Translations under genes and position numbers: made by a program
In this document: positions 1 through 10,883 of the stretch, piece after piece
Layout: every line of letters begins with the position of its first letter
How positions within the stretch are numbered: position 1 is the stretch's first letter
NCBI GenBank assembly: GCA_918807975.1
Contig: OU964919.1
Span: 38,075,824 to 38,139,823 of the forward strand
DNA length: 64,000 nucleotides
Direction: 5' to 3'
DNA from: Aplidium turbinatum
Taxonomy: Eukaryota > Chordata > Ascidiacea > Aplousobranchia > Polyclinidae
The notes under the pieces: model-generated
Databases searched by the model: none
What the model was told of the DNA's origin: nothing
Seen by the model: only the letters and a program-made list of their open reading frames with translations

Positions 1-180
1 GGAGTTTCACCAGTAGACTTGAGCATGTTATTCAGGCCAGAGGAGAACATATTGAATAAAACTTTGTACGATTGTTAGTTACTGTCTTGGCAATACACCG
101 TTAAAATATTTTGCGATTTTATTCACTATTTACAGAAATACTACACTTTAAAGCAGTCCAAGGACTTTGTCCGCTCCCTG
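1..180 (+). mobile_element. 3' end of a mariner-like element (left copy)
   Basis: These bases equal 37904-38083. They hold the last codons of a mariner-type transposase (stop at 57-59), a short 3' UTR and the 3' terminal inverted repeat at about 155-180, followed by the TA target dinucleotide at 181-182. The 5' part of this copy lies before the window. The full element is described at 34798-38083. Confidence 0.85.
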
Positions 181-397
181 TAGGGTAGTCTTGTAGAAAG
201 CACAATAGCATCTCAATGCAGTTCGGATAATCTTTTAGTTTTGAGATTGACAACTATATTAACATTCTGCTCCAAAGTAGCTCAAAATTAGTTTAAAAAA
301 ACAACAAATATTGGAATGAGTACTTTGATCAATCTTTGTTTGATTAATTCACTAGTCAACAAAAAAAAATTTTTTTCTTGCATGAACTTTGAGAACT

Positions 398-770
398 GAT
401 TTAGGGTAACTTTGGGGTGCTGAATCCGAATCTGAACTCAGATTTATCCTATCACGTCAGGTTTGTGAGATATGATAACAGCAAATTGCTACTTTTGTCA
501 AAAGTGGAAGATTTGGCGTTGCGTTTACCACCAACATATGCAGTGCTACAACGAAAGGTTAGTGTTAGACAGGCCAAAACATTTTAAATAAGGTTAGCCT
601 ACTGAACAAGCATTGCCATAGACCTGTATAAATTTTTGTGGTTTCATGCAAAACATTGACGGGGGTGGGGGTCAGTTATACTTTTAGCCTCCCTTTTAGC
701 TTGTTACTACTGCATGGTTAATAATGTTGCTGAGAAAACAAATTGGTATCAAAATTATAGTTGGTGGGTG
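398..770 (+). repeat. Dispersed repeat related to the foldback element at 11.3-11.9 kb
   Basis: This stretch matches 11341-11740 closely. It shares the gggtgctgaatccgaatct block and the following ~350 bp, including the stretch ending in caaattggtatcaaaatta. The inverted right arm seen at 11.87-11.93 kb is missing here, so this looks like a truncated non-autonomous element. Bases 183-397, before it, hold nothing I recognise. Confidence 0.6.
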
Positions 771-2007
771 TATTTCAGCAAAATTACCATAAATTCATTG
801 AAAAACTCCATGCAAGAAAAGTTGTGTTAACCAGTGTTTTGATTCCTGCTACCTCTCGCAGTTACTCATCACTGTGTTGGTTTGTTTATCAACTGTTAGC
901 TGTGTGTGCCTTGCACTTAACCTCTTAACTTATAGCATTGCATTTGAGTAAATGTGGTCACTTTGTGTACTTTGTTGTGCAGCGGCAATTATGTTCCGGT
1001 TTTTGGGTTGCTGCACTGCGTTATTTAAATACAAATAAACACTAATTTTACACTAAAGAAACAAACGTATGTGATCAGATATATCAATGAGGTCGAGTCT
1101 GTGCATCATTATTATCAATCTGTCTCAACTTCATATCAGAACAGCTTTGAATGAAACTCAGTGAATGGAATACTTCCTTAGAAAATTGAAAGGAATATAC
1201 AGTAGTTTATTACAAAGTTTATTCAACTGTCGGTTTACATTTCACGCTTTTAACTGCTCCAAGCCTAAACCTGTGTCGAAGCTTCAAATCTTCACTCGGA
1301 CAATAAGCTGCCTGGAAAAGGCTTCAGATGTACATCAAGTCTATGATAAGTGTCTACTCGCCCGAATCATTACAAATACTTTTGGAGTCTCATTAGTGCA
1401 ATGATATGTAGGCGAGGAACACACTCAATAAAGTCATCACTCATCAGAACAGTAGGCTAAATACAGAATGAAACTTCTCACTAGGCATCTAATTAAGTTA
1501 TGAAATTGTTTCTTGTGCTTTTCCAGACTAGTGATTGACCACGCTAGACCAGAGGTGCTGAAAGTGCGATCGTAGCTACACTGTTTGCACCCCTGAGCCA
1601 GACTATCGCAACTGCAATTTTTATTTAAACTGGAGTGCAGTTTTTCTGTTTTTTAAATTTGTAACCTGAAAATGTCTTTATTTTGTCAACAGGCTATACA
1701 GCTCAGTGGTCCGCCCAGTGGTTGTGGTTAAGAGCCCGACTCAAGATATAGCGGCGCTGGTTCGGCGTTTGAGGTGTGCGTTTGAACAACGCACTTCAGG
1801 ACTGCTCTCTATTCAGCGTCATCTAGTGAATGAAATAATTTTCCTTGCAACAACAATCGGCAACTTCACTCTGACGATCTCGGTAACCGGTCCTTCGTCA
1901 AAAGCCTCTACAAATATGCGAAGCTACCAGGAATAATTAATCAAAGTCTGGCTGAAACTGTTCACCAGGCTTTTGATAAATAAAGTAGCTTGTGTTCTTC
2001 TGGTAAC
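771..2007. other. No recognised gene; one tRNA-like patch
   Basis: Short open frames (for example 1165-1404 and 1706-1936) have no recognisable domain. They are conserved in the right copy only because the whole region is duplicated. A weakly tRNA-like stretch sits at about 1697-1780. Otherwise I see nothing in this stretch. Confidence 0.5.
1697..1780 (+). repeat. Possible tRNA-derived SINE head
   Basis: The stretch reads like a degenerate pol III promoter: a cagctcagtggt start, then gtggttaagagcccgactc, then ctggttcgg resembling a B box. No clear cloverleaf closes and no second copy outside the duplication was found in this window, so a SINE origin is only a suggestion. Confidence 0.2.
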
Positions 2008-2009
2008 TA

Positions 2010-2178
2010 CAGTCGTGTCCATATTAATTGACTCAAGCAGGAAAAAGAATGCAATTTCAGTTATTCAAGGTTTTTATTATTTATTTTACACAATACATTT
2101 CAAAACCCGGTGTTAATAACTTGTGTGACCACCTTGATTCTTCAGCACCTCTTTCACACGTTTGGTTTTAGTAGTGCA
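2010..2178 (-). mobile_element. Tc1-like transposon remnant (C-terminal end plus TIR)
   Basis: Read on the minus strand, this begins with the last codons of a Tc1-family transposase (KRVKEVLKNQGGHTSY then stop, the usual KGGxTxY-type ending). A short tail follows and ends in the terminal repeat cagtcgtgtccatatta next to a TA at 2008-2009. Everything upstream of the last ~20 codons is missing. At its other side it abuts a fragment of host exon sequence (2179-2330). The right copy is at 39913-40081. Confidence 0.65.
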
Positions 2179-2330
2179 ATCAATACGTGGCACATTCTTC
2201 TTTGGGTGGTTGGCCAGCCGTAAAGACGGTTATTGCAGCGACTACTAAAAATATTATTAACTTCCACATCACGAGCCTCAAACTTTAGATGGCTTACTCA
2301 ATCATAAAAGTTCAAAACACTGAAAAGTAT
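2179..2330 (-). pseudogene. Degenerate paralogous fragment of exon c and its upstream intron
   Basis: About 150 bp align, with roughly 80% identity by eye, to 19341-19497. That stretch is exon c of the collagen/fibrinogen-like gene plus the intron in front of it. The fragment preserves the ITVFTAGQPPKEECATY reading but then hits a stop, and the Gly-X-Y part is absent. It shows that a third, older copy of this gene existed near here. Right copy: 40082-40233. Confidence 0.7.
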
Positions 2331-3357
2331 TTCACATCTGACTAAACGTGCTTTCAAGCTTGCTGACAGTTTATAACACCATAGGCATATTTTCAAAAGC
2401 TTAAAATTTCTAATGTATTTTGTAAAACTAACCTATTTAAAAAAAATTAACGTTTAAGCTGCAACTTCAGTAGCTTATATCTGGCACGCTCAGTCCAAGT
2501 GAAACTGCTGACGTAGGCAGCATGTAGGCTACGGTACAGTAAAAGTGGGCTGTGTACTGTTTAAAACTGGTGTAAAAGTGAAAAAGTAAATGTCAGCACA
2601 ACCCCTGGAATGTAAGACCGGATATACGTCACAAAAAATTGTTGTCTGGTGTTATGTCTCATTAACGACAAAATTTGAGTCAACATTCAAAACTTTTAAT
2701 GTATTTCGATGAAGAAAAATTGACTTAATTTTCAATCCTAAAAACCTTGATGCGCAAGTGCAGTAAATAGCTATTAGGCCTATCCTTACTTTCTAGAGTA
2801 ATGTTGCACAAACTACCACCATGAAGTGCATGCACGGCAGTTGAGAGGACAACTTGGGCCCCGTACCGATGAGATCCTCGGCCCAAAATCCAGACACCAG
2901 AGAAAAACACACTAGGCTACATCCAAAGCACATGCAATGGTTTTGTCAAGTTTCCGGTCCCTTGGAAAGGTTACAAACCCCCAAAATCATTTCGGACCCG
3001 AGTCTATAAGTGCCCCTGGACCCCCCTGAACGCTACTGAGTGCATATGCAACAAAGACAAATCGATAATCGCGCAATGACAACCTACGTCGATTGCAAGA
3101 GTAGTTTCTTCAAAATCAGAAACTGGTTTTATGTAAATCTTGAACCCCAAGCGCAGTTACAAGTAAGACCGCACCAGAGATGGTAAATTTTAATACTGAT
3201 TGTAGCCTCCAGATAATCCGCCTACCCAACAACCAACACACAGTACAGTACATCAAAAAGGAAATAATTAAAAAAAAAGTAAAATATTGACATATTGCAG
3301 CGTATAGTATTTCGTATACCAATTCATGTACAATTAAAATACATATAAGCTATACAG
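2331..3357. other. No gene seen; one hAT-type terminus near 3048
   Basis: No exon-like or transposase-like coding was recognised. On the minus strand a hAT-style end (cagtagcgttcaggggg) starts at about 3048, so part of this stretch is probably a degraded hAT MITE whose other end I could not find. Confidence 0.4.
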
Positions 3358-3401
3358 CAGTGCTTCCCAACCGGTCACGTAACAAACTTCAGGGGTCGCA
3401 G

Positions 3402-3477
3402 AAAGGATACCAATTTGCACAAAGGATACCAATTTGCACAAAGGATACCAATTTGCACAAAGGATACCAATTTGCAC
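3402..3477. repeat. Tandem repeat, 4 x 19 bp
   Basis: Four perfect head-to-tail copies of aaaggataccaatttgcac. There are no spacers, so this is a minisatellite. The same array is at 41305-41380. Confidence 0.95.
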
Positions 3478-3564
3478 AAAGTACTGCATATTAACTTTTG
3501 TGCAAGGTGCTGTGACATATATAAACTTTATTAAGAGTCGCGCAATCAAGTCAAACAAACAAAG

Positions 3565-3951
3565 AATCTACTAAAAAATATCGAAGAAAATCAACTTCAG
3601 TTTTTAGGACACGTGCTGCGAAAAGGAAAATTAGAACATCTCTCTCTCACAGGCAAAGTTGAAGGAAAGCGTGCTCAAGGCAGACAAAGATTAACCTACT
3701 TAAACCAACAAAACCAATACCAACATACACCTAATCATGGACTTCTAAATAGTAGCATCTGGACTGGAAACTCAGTGGGCAACATGAGGCTAAACAGTTG
3801 GTACCAACTGTTGTACCAACTGTTTGGCTTCATGTTGCCCACTGAGTTTCCAGTCCAGATGCTACTATTTAGAAGTCCATGACCTAATACACAAAGCAAA
3901 CAACAGAGAATCTTGGAGACTTTTCATGCAAGAGGCAGTCAATGCTTGAAA
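3565..3951 (+). mobile_element. Non-LTR retrotransposon C-terminal fragment (RTE-like)
   Basis: The plus strand encodes the familiar tail of endonuclease/reverse-transcriptase LINE proteins: QLQFLGHVLRKGKLEHL followed by GKVEGKRAQGRQRLTYL. After a 146-bp insertion it resumes with HxLIHKANNRESWRLFMQEA and a stop. The catalytic domains are not present, so this is a 5'-truncated copy. The family pattern (GHVxR, GKxEGKRxRGRxR) is well known; the clade assignment is an inference. Right copy: 41468-41854. Confidence 0.7.
3736..3881. mobile_element. 146-bp palindromic foldback insertion
   Basis: Two 69-bp arms flank an 8-bp centre, and the whole is bounded by a 7-bp direct repeat acctaat (3729-3735 and 3882-3888). 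It interrupts the LINE tail. In the left copy the arms mismatch at two positions (3788 and 3791). In the right copy (41639-41784) they are perfectly complementary. Confidence 0.85.
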
Positions 3952-4729
3952 TCAAGTGCGACAATTAAAGAAGAAGAGTCGCGCACTCAATAGGCTGCAC
4001 GTATTTTTAAAAAGTTATGAGGTAAAATGGAATCGGAGTTAAAAACATTTTTCTGCATCGTGAAGTGAGGTGACTTTCAAAAGTCAAAGCTTTAAAATGA
4101 CTAGCCAATTAACGTTGAAAACCGAAATCGTGATTTTTCCAACAGAATAAAAATCCAGTCTTGGTGCACCATTTTCGCAATAACATCTAGCTTTTGAAAT
4201 TATGTCAAATTTGCTTGAAAAATTAAACGACTTTAATTTGTCCCTCCTAGGAAAAAACTTCAATATTTTGCATTGAAATCTAAAATTGATACGTTCATCA
4301 AAAAATTGAACATCTGGAAACCAAAATTTCAAAATGATTTATCTGAAATGTTCTCACTTCGCATACCGTTTCAGCCTAAGCAACATTGAAACCGCCTTGA
4401 GACCGACATTAACAAACACTGAGCCACAGCTGGACTTGCTTTGTAGCAGAAAGCAGTCACACCTATCACACTGAATAAATGTGTTTGCTTTTTTGTTTTG
4501 TTTCCAGTAGGCTACCCATAGGCTTCGTTGTGATGGTCAGAAATAAATAAAAAATAAAAACAAACTGAACTGAGTACCGGTAAATTGTTTTTGGTTTTCG
4601 TTTAATCTAAGCTTTTCAATAAATATCGCAAATGGATATTTCGCACTGTTCATCATTTTAATCGTAAGTGGTCTCGAAACAATTTAGAAGATTAAAAGGG
4701 GTGCGAGCAAAAAAGTTTGGGAAGCCCTG

Positions 4730-5585
4730 CTATAGTATACAGTATACATAAACTGTATTGTAAACAACAAATAGCCTATACTACTATCAGTACAAAGTTA
4801 AGCGGAGCGAATCATATCAAAATATGCTATAGTAGATTATTGGATATTCTGTTTGAATAAGGATCTTCGAATAAGGTTTTTAGGTTATTATAGTAGCTAT
4901 ATTTGATAACAGCTGTACTCTATATCAGTTGTTCTTAACTTTTTTGTCTTGGCGGACCCCTTTTGGTGCCCTCGAAGCGGTCGCGGATCCCAAAAAAAAG
5001 CTGAAACTTCAGTATATCGCGTCTTCTAACGGAAACAAATGTTTCATAACTTTCGAAGCGACACACTTCGAAGAATTTGCTGAACTTGCATCACACATGA
5101 CGGTTTTAATGATATTGAAAAATTTCTGTTATGAGCTATATGTTGGCACACAGGATCAAAAATTCGTAGGCTAAGCCTAATCTACGCCTACATTATGCTG
5201 ATTCAATGTTTTTCTATAAATTTTATCGTGATTCGATTAAATTTGTGCGACCTTTACAAGGATAAAGCTTTGGTAGAGAGTTTGCTTTGTTGAACCATAG
5301 AGAAATAAAACATAGTAACTTTAGCGGGTTTAACATTACTTTATTATTATAAATAAAGTATGTTAAACCTTTACAAAGAATTTCTCACTTTCTTCATTTT
5401 TAATCAATATTTTATTGTGCCTAATAACCACAGTCATGACAAAACTATGAGTGCTGATAGGCTGTTTGTTAAAGTGCTTTGTTCGAGCAAGCAAATGAGA
5501 TATCATGGATCTATTGATTTTTTTTTAATTATTATTGAATTAACATGCCAAGTAGGCCTAACAACAATTGCCCAGAGTATGAAAC
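4730..5585. other. No gene; degraded hAT-like end at 4926
   Basis: From 4926 the sequence (cagttgttcttaac... cttggcggaccc) matches the terminus at 10114 (caatggttttcaaac... ttggcggaccc). Both look like hAT ends of one family. The similarity fades by about 5190. The remainder shows nothing recognisable. Right copy starts near 42829. Confidence 0.5.
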
Positions 5586-5588
5586 TTA

Positions 5589-6877
5589 GGGTCGAATGCA
5601 CCAACAGTGATTAAACTGTAGGCTATTTAACTTAATCTTGAATTAAACTATAATTGAGTGAGACTTTAGTATGCACCAACACCAAGGGCTATTTAAACCA
5701 TGATTAAACTGTGATTAACTAGGCAAGTTAAGTAACAGAGTTTATACAGCTCCAGAGTAGGTTTAAAGCTTGATTAACTTACCAGCAAAGGTTTCTAGTG
5801 CTGGTATTGTATTAGTTCTTGGTAATTGCAACATCAGAGAATTTTTGTTGCTGAAAGGCCAATTTTTTTTACCGTTTTAACATAAGATATAGCGATAGTG
5901 CTCATCAGTTCACTAGCGAGTAGCCTAATGATACAAGTGTCCGGTATACAAAGAAAGGCATCATGCTATGTTATAATGATGTAACTTACTGTGTTGCAGA
6001 ATTTTGTGCCGTGAATATTATTTTGAGGCAAAAATGAAAGATCATACTTAGGCCAAAAGCGAATAGCAGAAATTGTTATATTGCAATATGTGCAGTAGGG
6101 TGGGGTGAAAAAGGAAAATCTTGATTGCATAATACATATGATTCATTTGAAAGTACCAATTCGAATCATAACGTTTTAAACAAAAAATATCTCTTTATTA
6201 TTAAGGTAAAATTTTGAATTTCATACAATCACGATAGGCCAAATAGACCATTTTTCGGTCCAAAATGGGCCTGTCTGGGCCAATCCATACACTTGATACT
6301 TCTGAAACTGTTACATTCCTATCTTAACTTTTCAAAACGAAACTTTTAAGAATAATCCCAGCCTTCTATGACCATCAGTTCAAATTTTAGGTATCAAATC
6401 TCATTTATTTTAATAATCGTTCGTAAAACCCCCCTGTAGCGGGGCGTTAATGTAGGGGCAACCCAAAACTTTTTTCATGGTATGTTTTTTTATTCCCAGT
6501 GGCATTATTTTGGGGGGTATTCAGAATTTGTAATCCAAATTTGTATTTTACCATACCCCCCTTTAACATTAGGCTACAAATAACTTATCAGCAAATATAA
6601 CGCTTTTTGCCATTGCCATGAACAACAATGTATGTAGGTACCTTTTTCTACCACTGAACTGTACTGAATCCCATAACAAATCAAAGAAATACTCATTGCT
6701 ACAGTTATGACTCAGCAAAATCATCAACAGTCTGATTAAATCATTGATCAACTAATCATGAACAAAGTTTTGTTGGTGCATAGGCTACCAAAAACGATTA
6801 ACTTTAAACACTGTTTAGTTAAACAATGATTAACTTTAATCATTGTTTAAGTTAATCACTATTGGTGCATTCGACCC
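5589..6877. mobile_element. PIF/Harbinger-like non-autonomous element, 1289 bp
   Basis: The ends are inverted: gggtcgaatgcaccaacagt on the left and the complement of gggtcgaatgcaccaatagt on the right. A TTA repeat flanks both sides (5586-5588, 6878-6880). The 3-bp TTA target and GGG-type ends fit PIF/Harbinger. No transposase reading frame is visible inside. Right copy: 43492-44780 with the same ends. Confidence 0.65.
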
Positions 6878-6880
6878 TTA

Positions 6881-9800
6881 ATGCTTTTTTCGTTTTTCTT
6901 CTACCTACAAAAAAGGGTTTTTATTCAAGGTATCCGTTTTCCTCGGCTGTGGGGCAAAATGGACATAGTAGGCAGTGACCGCTTTGTCTTATAGTTCATT
7001 TTGTTATTAGTGGTCAAGATCAAGCACACTTTCGTGAACTTGTTGGGATGAATGTCCATAAACAAAAACAGTTTGGTTTGCTAACCAGTAAATATACTAT
7101 AGCCTACTGTAAATGAAGCTTTCGCCGCCAAAAAGGCGGCTTCCTTACTTTGCTCATAGAATCAAACTAACTATTTGCTAAACAGTGTTTGACAAATGCA
7201 TCTTTGCTGTTTACAGGTCTCCAAAACAAATTAAACAAACTAACTATTAGTTTGAAAATCATTTCCACGTTAAATAATATTGTTTCGTTTAGGATGTGTT
7301 GCAAAAGATATCGATACGTTCGTTTTTCCCCAATCGTATATTGTCCGTTTTGCCTCAAACAAGCAACCCAGAGAGTCTGTAGTTATAAGCAAAGATGAAA
7401 TATGCAAAAAACTATTTTTTGGAGGATAGTGATCCACTGTCCGCAAATGTTTCAAACTAAACGAGAAGCTAAAGTTTTCAAAAAATACTTAAATATCATC
7501 ACATTTAAGTGGACAATTTTTTATAACAAAGAGCTGAGAAAACTGGTTCAACCTCTTGGTCGACGAGTGTGGCAAGAGGGCTTCCAATTTTTTTGTCCTA
7601 TATTCATTTCAGTAGTTTTAGAAACTAGAGAAAATATGTGTTATTTTTATCTTTATTTTTTTTTGCTTTTTTTTAAGCAAATGTCCGTTTTACCTGCATG
7701 AAACTTTTTGTGGCAAAGAAGTTTTGTGCGACGCCCTGTGAAATTTTGAAACTTTTACGGACCTCCTGAAAACGCTTTGCCGGCCCTTGGGGGTCCTCAG
7801 ACTTCTGGTTGAAAACTGCTGTTGTAGATGTTTTGTCAAACAAGAAACTAGGTTGTACTTGCGATCGTTTAGCAACTAAATGTGTTGCACTACCATTCAC
7901 TGCACTTTAATGTTCGTTCTCTGCTGAAAAAACTTGAAGCTTGAATAAAATCTACAAGATCAGATACAAATTTTTTCATCAAAATGATTTTTTTGTGTAA
8001 ATATCGTAAAACTTTATCATCGTGTGCAGCGCTTTATTAAGTTTCGCATGTGCAGCAGTGGATTTGATTATCATAAAAACAGCAACAAAAAGTAAACAAA
8101 TAAAGTGAATAAGAAAAAGGTAAATAGATTTAAAGCTTTATGGTTAACGACGTTTTCATCTTATATATAAGACTTTAAGATTTATGGGCCAAGTTTTTTT
8201 CTTTGATTTTATTTTTTAAGAGAGCGTATTTTGCAGAAATAAAAAATATTTCATTTAAATTTGACCGCTTTGCTATTCAAACAGTTTCTTCGATGATTTT
8301 TCTTTCATGAACCACCGCGTATTCAATCGATCATCATCATCAGCGTATGAGCAATTCTTTCCAGGCTAGATTGGAGGGCAGGAAATCATAGGCCACTCAG
8401 CAGTCTCGTCAGTTCAATCAAAGATCTCGTATTAGATGAATAGAAATAGCAAATTTTACTATTCATCTGTCCTGAGATTCGCAATCATTCCTGCGCAGTA
8501 TTTTAAAAGCACAGCTACTTGTGCAATTGGCCAACCCCATCATTAGCTGACTACTTCTAACTTTTCACTACTAAGGAATTCTCAAATTTTGTTTAACTTT
8601 TTTTAAATGTAGGCTACGTACTTCATTCGTTTTACAACCTGTTGCTTTCATCAAGAGTATTGTAAAAGAAAAAAAAAAGAAAGTCCGATAATTTGTTTTT
8701 TTTCTGACGCCAATACAAAAATGTCGGAACGATCAAACAAGGTGTTTAAATAAAGACATGTAACCCCAATTAGCCTACCATTTTGTTTGCAATATTTTGA
8801 TTTTGTTTTCAGTTTTTGTGACCTGTTTAATTTGATTTATAACTAATTAAGTGCTAAGACTGTTGATAAGTTAGCAGTAAAATGTGTTTTTTGAATAGGT
8901 GCTAGGCTACAGTAAATAAATTAAATTCTACTGATTGCAGAATACTGTATTTAAATTCCCATGGGGAAAGCGTTCAAAGACGGTTTGATCCTGCGGTTTC
9001 ATACTCAAGAAAGTTCAAGCCAGTGACGCAATGCCAGCTACAGAGGTTGTCATCAGCAATTTTCTTGATTCGATTTCAGCTATGCTGAAAACTGGTCACA
9101 ATGTGCATTGTTCAATTGCATGGGCAAAGAAAAAACAGGATTGGTTGGTCATACCCATAATTAGAAATTTGATCGATTTATTTTTGACATCGAATTTTCT
9201 AAAAAGATTACAAAATCCAAATTTAGTTTCATATTTTCCAACATCTACAATTTTAACCCGTTGATTGTTTCATTAATAATGTTTCAACCTCTTGTTCAGC
9301 AAACTGTGGTGTTGTTTGTCTCAGCGCTTTACTTTTATGGTGAGACTATATTTTTTGACATCAGCTTACTTAATTTCACTTACGTCACGCCATTTGGAAT
9401 ATCTGTAGGGCCAGTATTTCTGTTGAAGTAGGCAACTATATATTACCACTTGGTATATTTTAAAAACTTTAGAATAAAAAAAAAAATTTGGTAGGCCTAC
9501 TCTTTTTAGTTTAATTTGTAGGCCTAGTTCTATTTTTTTATCAAGTTTGTGGTTAAAATCATGACGATATCCTTTCTTCGATTGAAAAGGCTCAACATTT
9601 CAGCTCTCAGGACCAAGTACGACTGAATTTACTGAAACCAGTGTTTGTTTTTACAAGAAGTCAGCTTGATGCAGATGTGATAAAGTCCTTCAACACACTT
9701 ATCTTTTCACAGAAAGTATTTGAACGAGAACCACTTAGCTAGAGTTCGTACATAAAACTGCATGAAACGAATCACATCTTATTCACAATTATCTTCATAA

Positions 9801-10113
9801 TTAGCGTATTTTTTGAGTCCAGTAATAAAGAGTGAGAAAATGTCGACTTGTTAGATAATATTTCCATCAAACTCGTCCTGAGCATTCCAATCCTCCAATA
9901 GTGTGCCAACCCTTTTCTGAGGCAAGACTGAGATCACCGAACTTCACTGCAGTGACGGGAAGTTTGGTTTTGTCGACCAGAAATCCTTCATCTGATGTCT
10001 CAGACGCTGCATTTTGATCACAATTGCATAGCTTTGTTGCGACAATGCATGACCCTAAAATAAATAAATTTATTGATGTTACAGTTGAGATTCAAAAAAT
10101 GGAGTGCTTAGAG
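6881..10113. other. 3.2 kb without a recognised gene
   Basis: Only short unmatched frames were seen. Small structures include a GC hairpin at 7124-7140 (gccgccaaaaaggcggc) and an inverted pair near 8438-8475. From about 8600 onward the two duplicated copies start to differ more often, including several small indels between 8.6 and 10 kb. Confidence 0.5.
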
Positions 10114-10734
10114 CAATGGTTTTCAAACTTTTGTTTTGGCGGACCCGTTTTGGTGCCTTTGAAGTGGTCGCCTACCCCTAAAAAGTGTTATCTGAAATTT
10201 CTGTAAGTCGCGTCTCCTAGTGGAAACAGATGTTTCATAAGTTTCGAAGTGACACACTTATGACGATTGATGACGTTGACAAAGTTATGTTATGAGCTAC
10301 AGCTAGGGTTGCCATCGACAATTCGACTTGGACCCCGAAATAAGGACAACTGCAAAATTAAATTTTCATACAAAACGAAACAAACGTGTTTGAACAAATT
10401 TTTGCATTTATACGAGCCATGACATATCACATGCTATATTTTGGCCAGAAACAATCTGTTCCAGTAACTCCTTCTCAGTAGAAAATACTTCGTCCCTCTT
10501 ACGACAGCTCAGTTTTAGGTTTGCCTTTACTTGTATCAGGGATTTGACTGTCATTCCAATAAGTGTGTTCCTTTCCTTGGTCCACTGAGCCGAAACAAGA
10601 AAGAACACTCGCTCCGCATACGCATTATTGACCGGAAGGGAGAAGATGATGCTAACTAGCTTGTTGAGCAACGGAAAAAAGTTGTTTCCGGTAAAGATTT
10701 TCATCCTGTCCTTAGGTTCATCCTTGCAAAACAC
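10114..10734 (-). mobile_element. hAT transposon 3' remnant with dimerisation domain
   Basis: The minus strand 10734-10408 encodes a hAT C-terminal dimerisation segment: LPVNNAYAERVFFLVSAQWT followed by KERNTLIGMTVKSLIQVKAN. This matches the family pattern LPxSNAxxERxFSxxxxxxxxxRxxL. About 290 bp further on, a hAT-like end (caatggttttcaaac) closes the element at 10114. The rest of the transposase is missing. In the right copy (48006-48626) the motif reads NAFVERVFFLV. Confidence 0.75.
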
Positions 10735-10883
10735 ATCATCTGGAATGTTCTTGAGCAGAGCATTAACAGCAATACTTTACACTAATACACAATACACTAT
10801 GTATGACTTTGAAAAATCATTTAAAGAGAACATTCAACTGATACTCCAACAACAAAACTGAAGAAGATGACTGCTGAAGATGA

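Larger units (their letters stand above)
3358..4729. mobile_element. hAT-type non-autonomous element with internal insertions
   Basis: The ends form an inverted repeat typical of hAT elements: cagtgcttcccaacc on the left, and on the right the complement of cagggcttcccaaac. The flanks share ctata (ctatacag / ctatagta), a decayed 8-bp target duplication. The interior holds a 4 x 19-bp tandem repeat, a LINE tail and a 146-bp palindrome, so it is a mosaic and no transposase is visible. Right copy: 41261-42632. Confidence 0.6.

Noticed and set aside
1165-1404. 79-codon open frame conserved identically at 39068-39307
   Set aside because: Identity follows from the block duplication; no domain, splice context or codon bias supports it.
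3402-3477. Four regular repeats that could suggest a CRISPR array
   Set aside because: Units are contiguous with no spacers, and the sequence is animal nuclear DNA.
7124-7140. GC hairpin resembling a bacterial terminator
   Set aside because: No bacterial genes are present; isolated hairpins are expected in TE-rich DNA.
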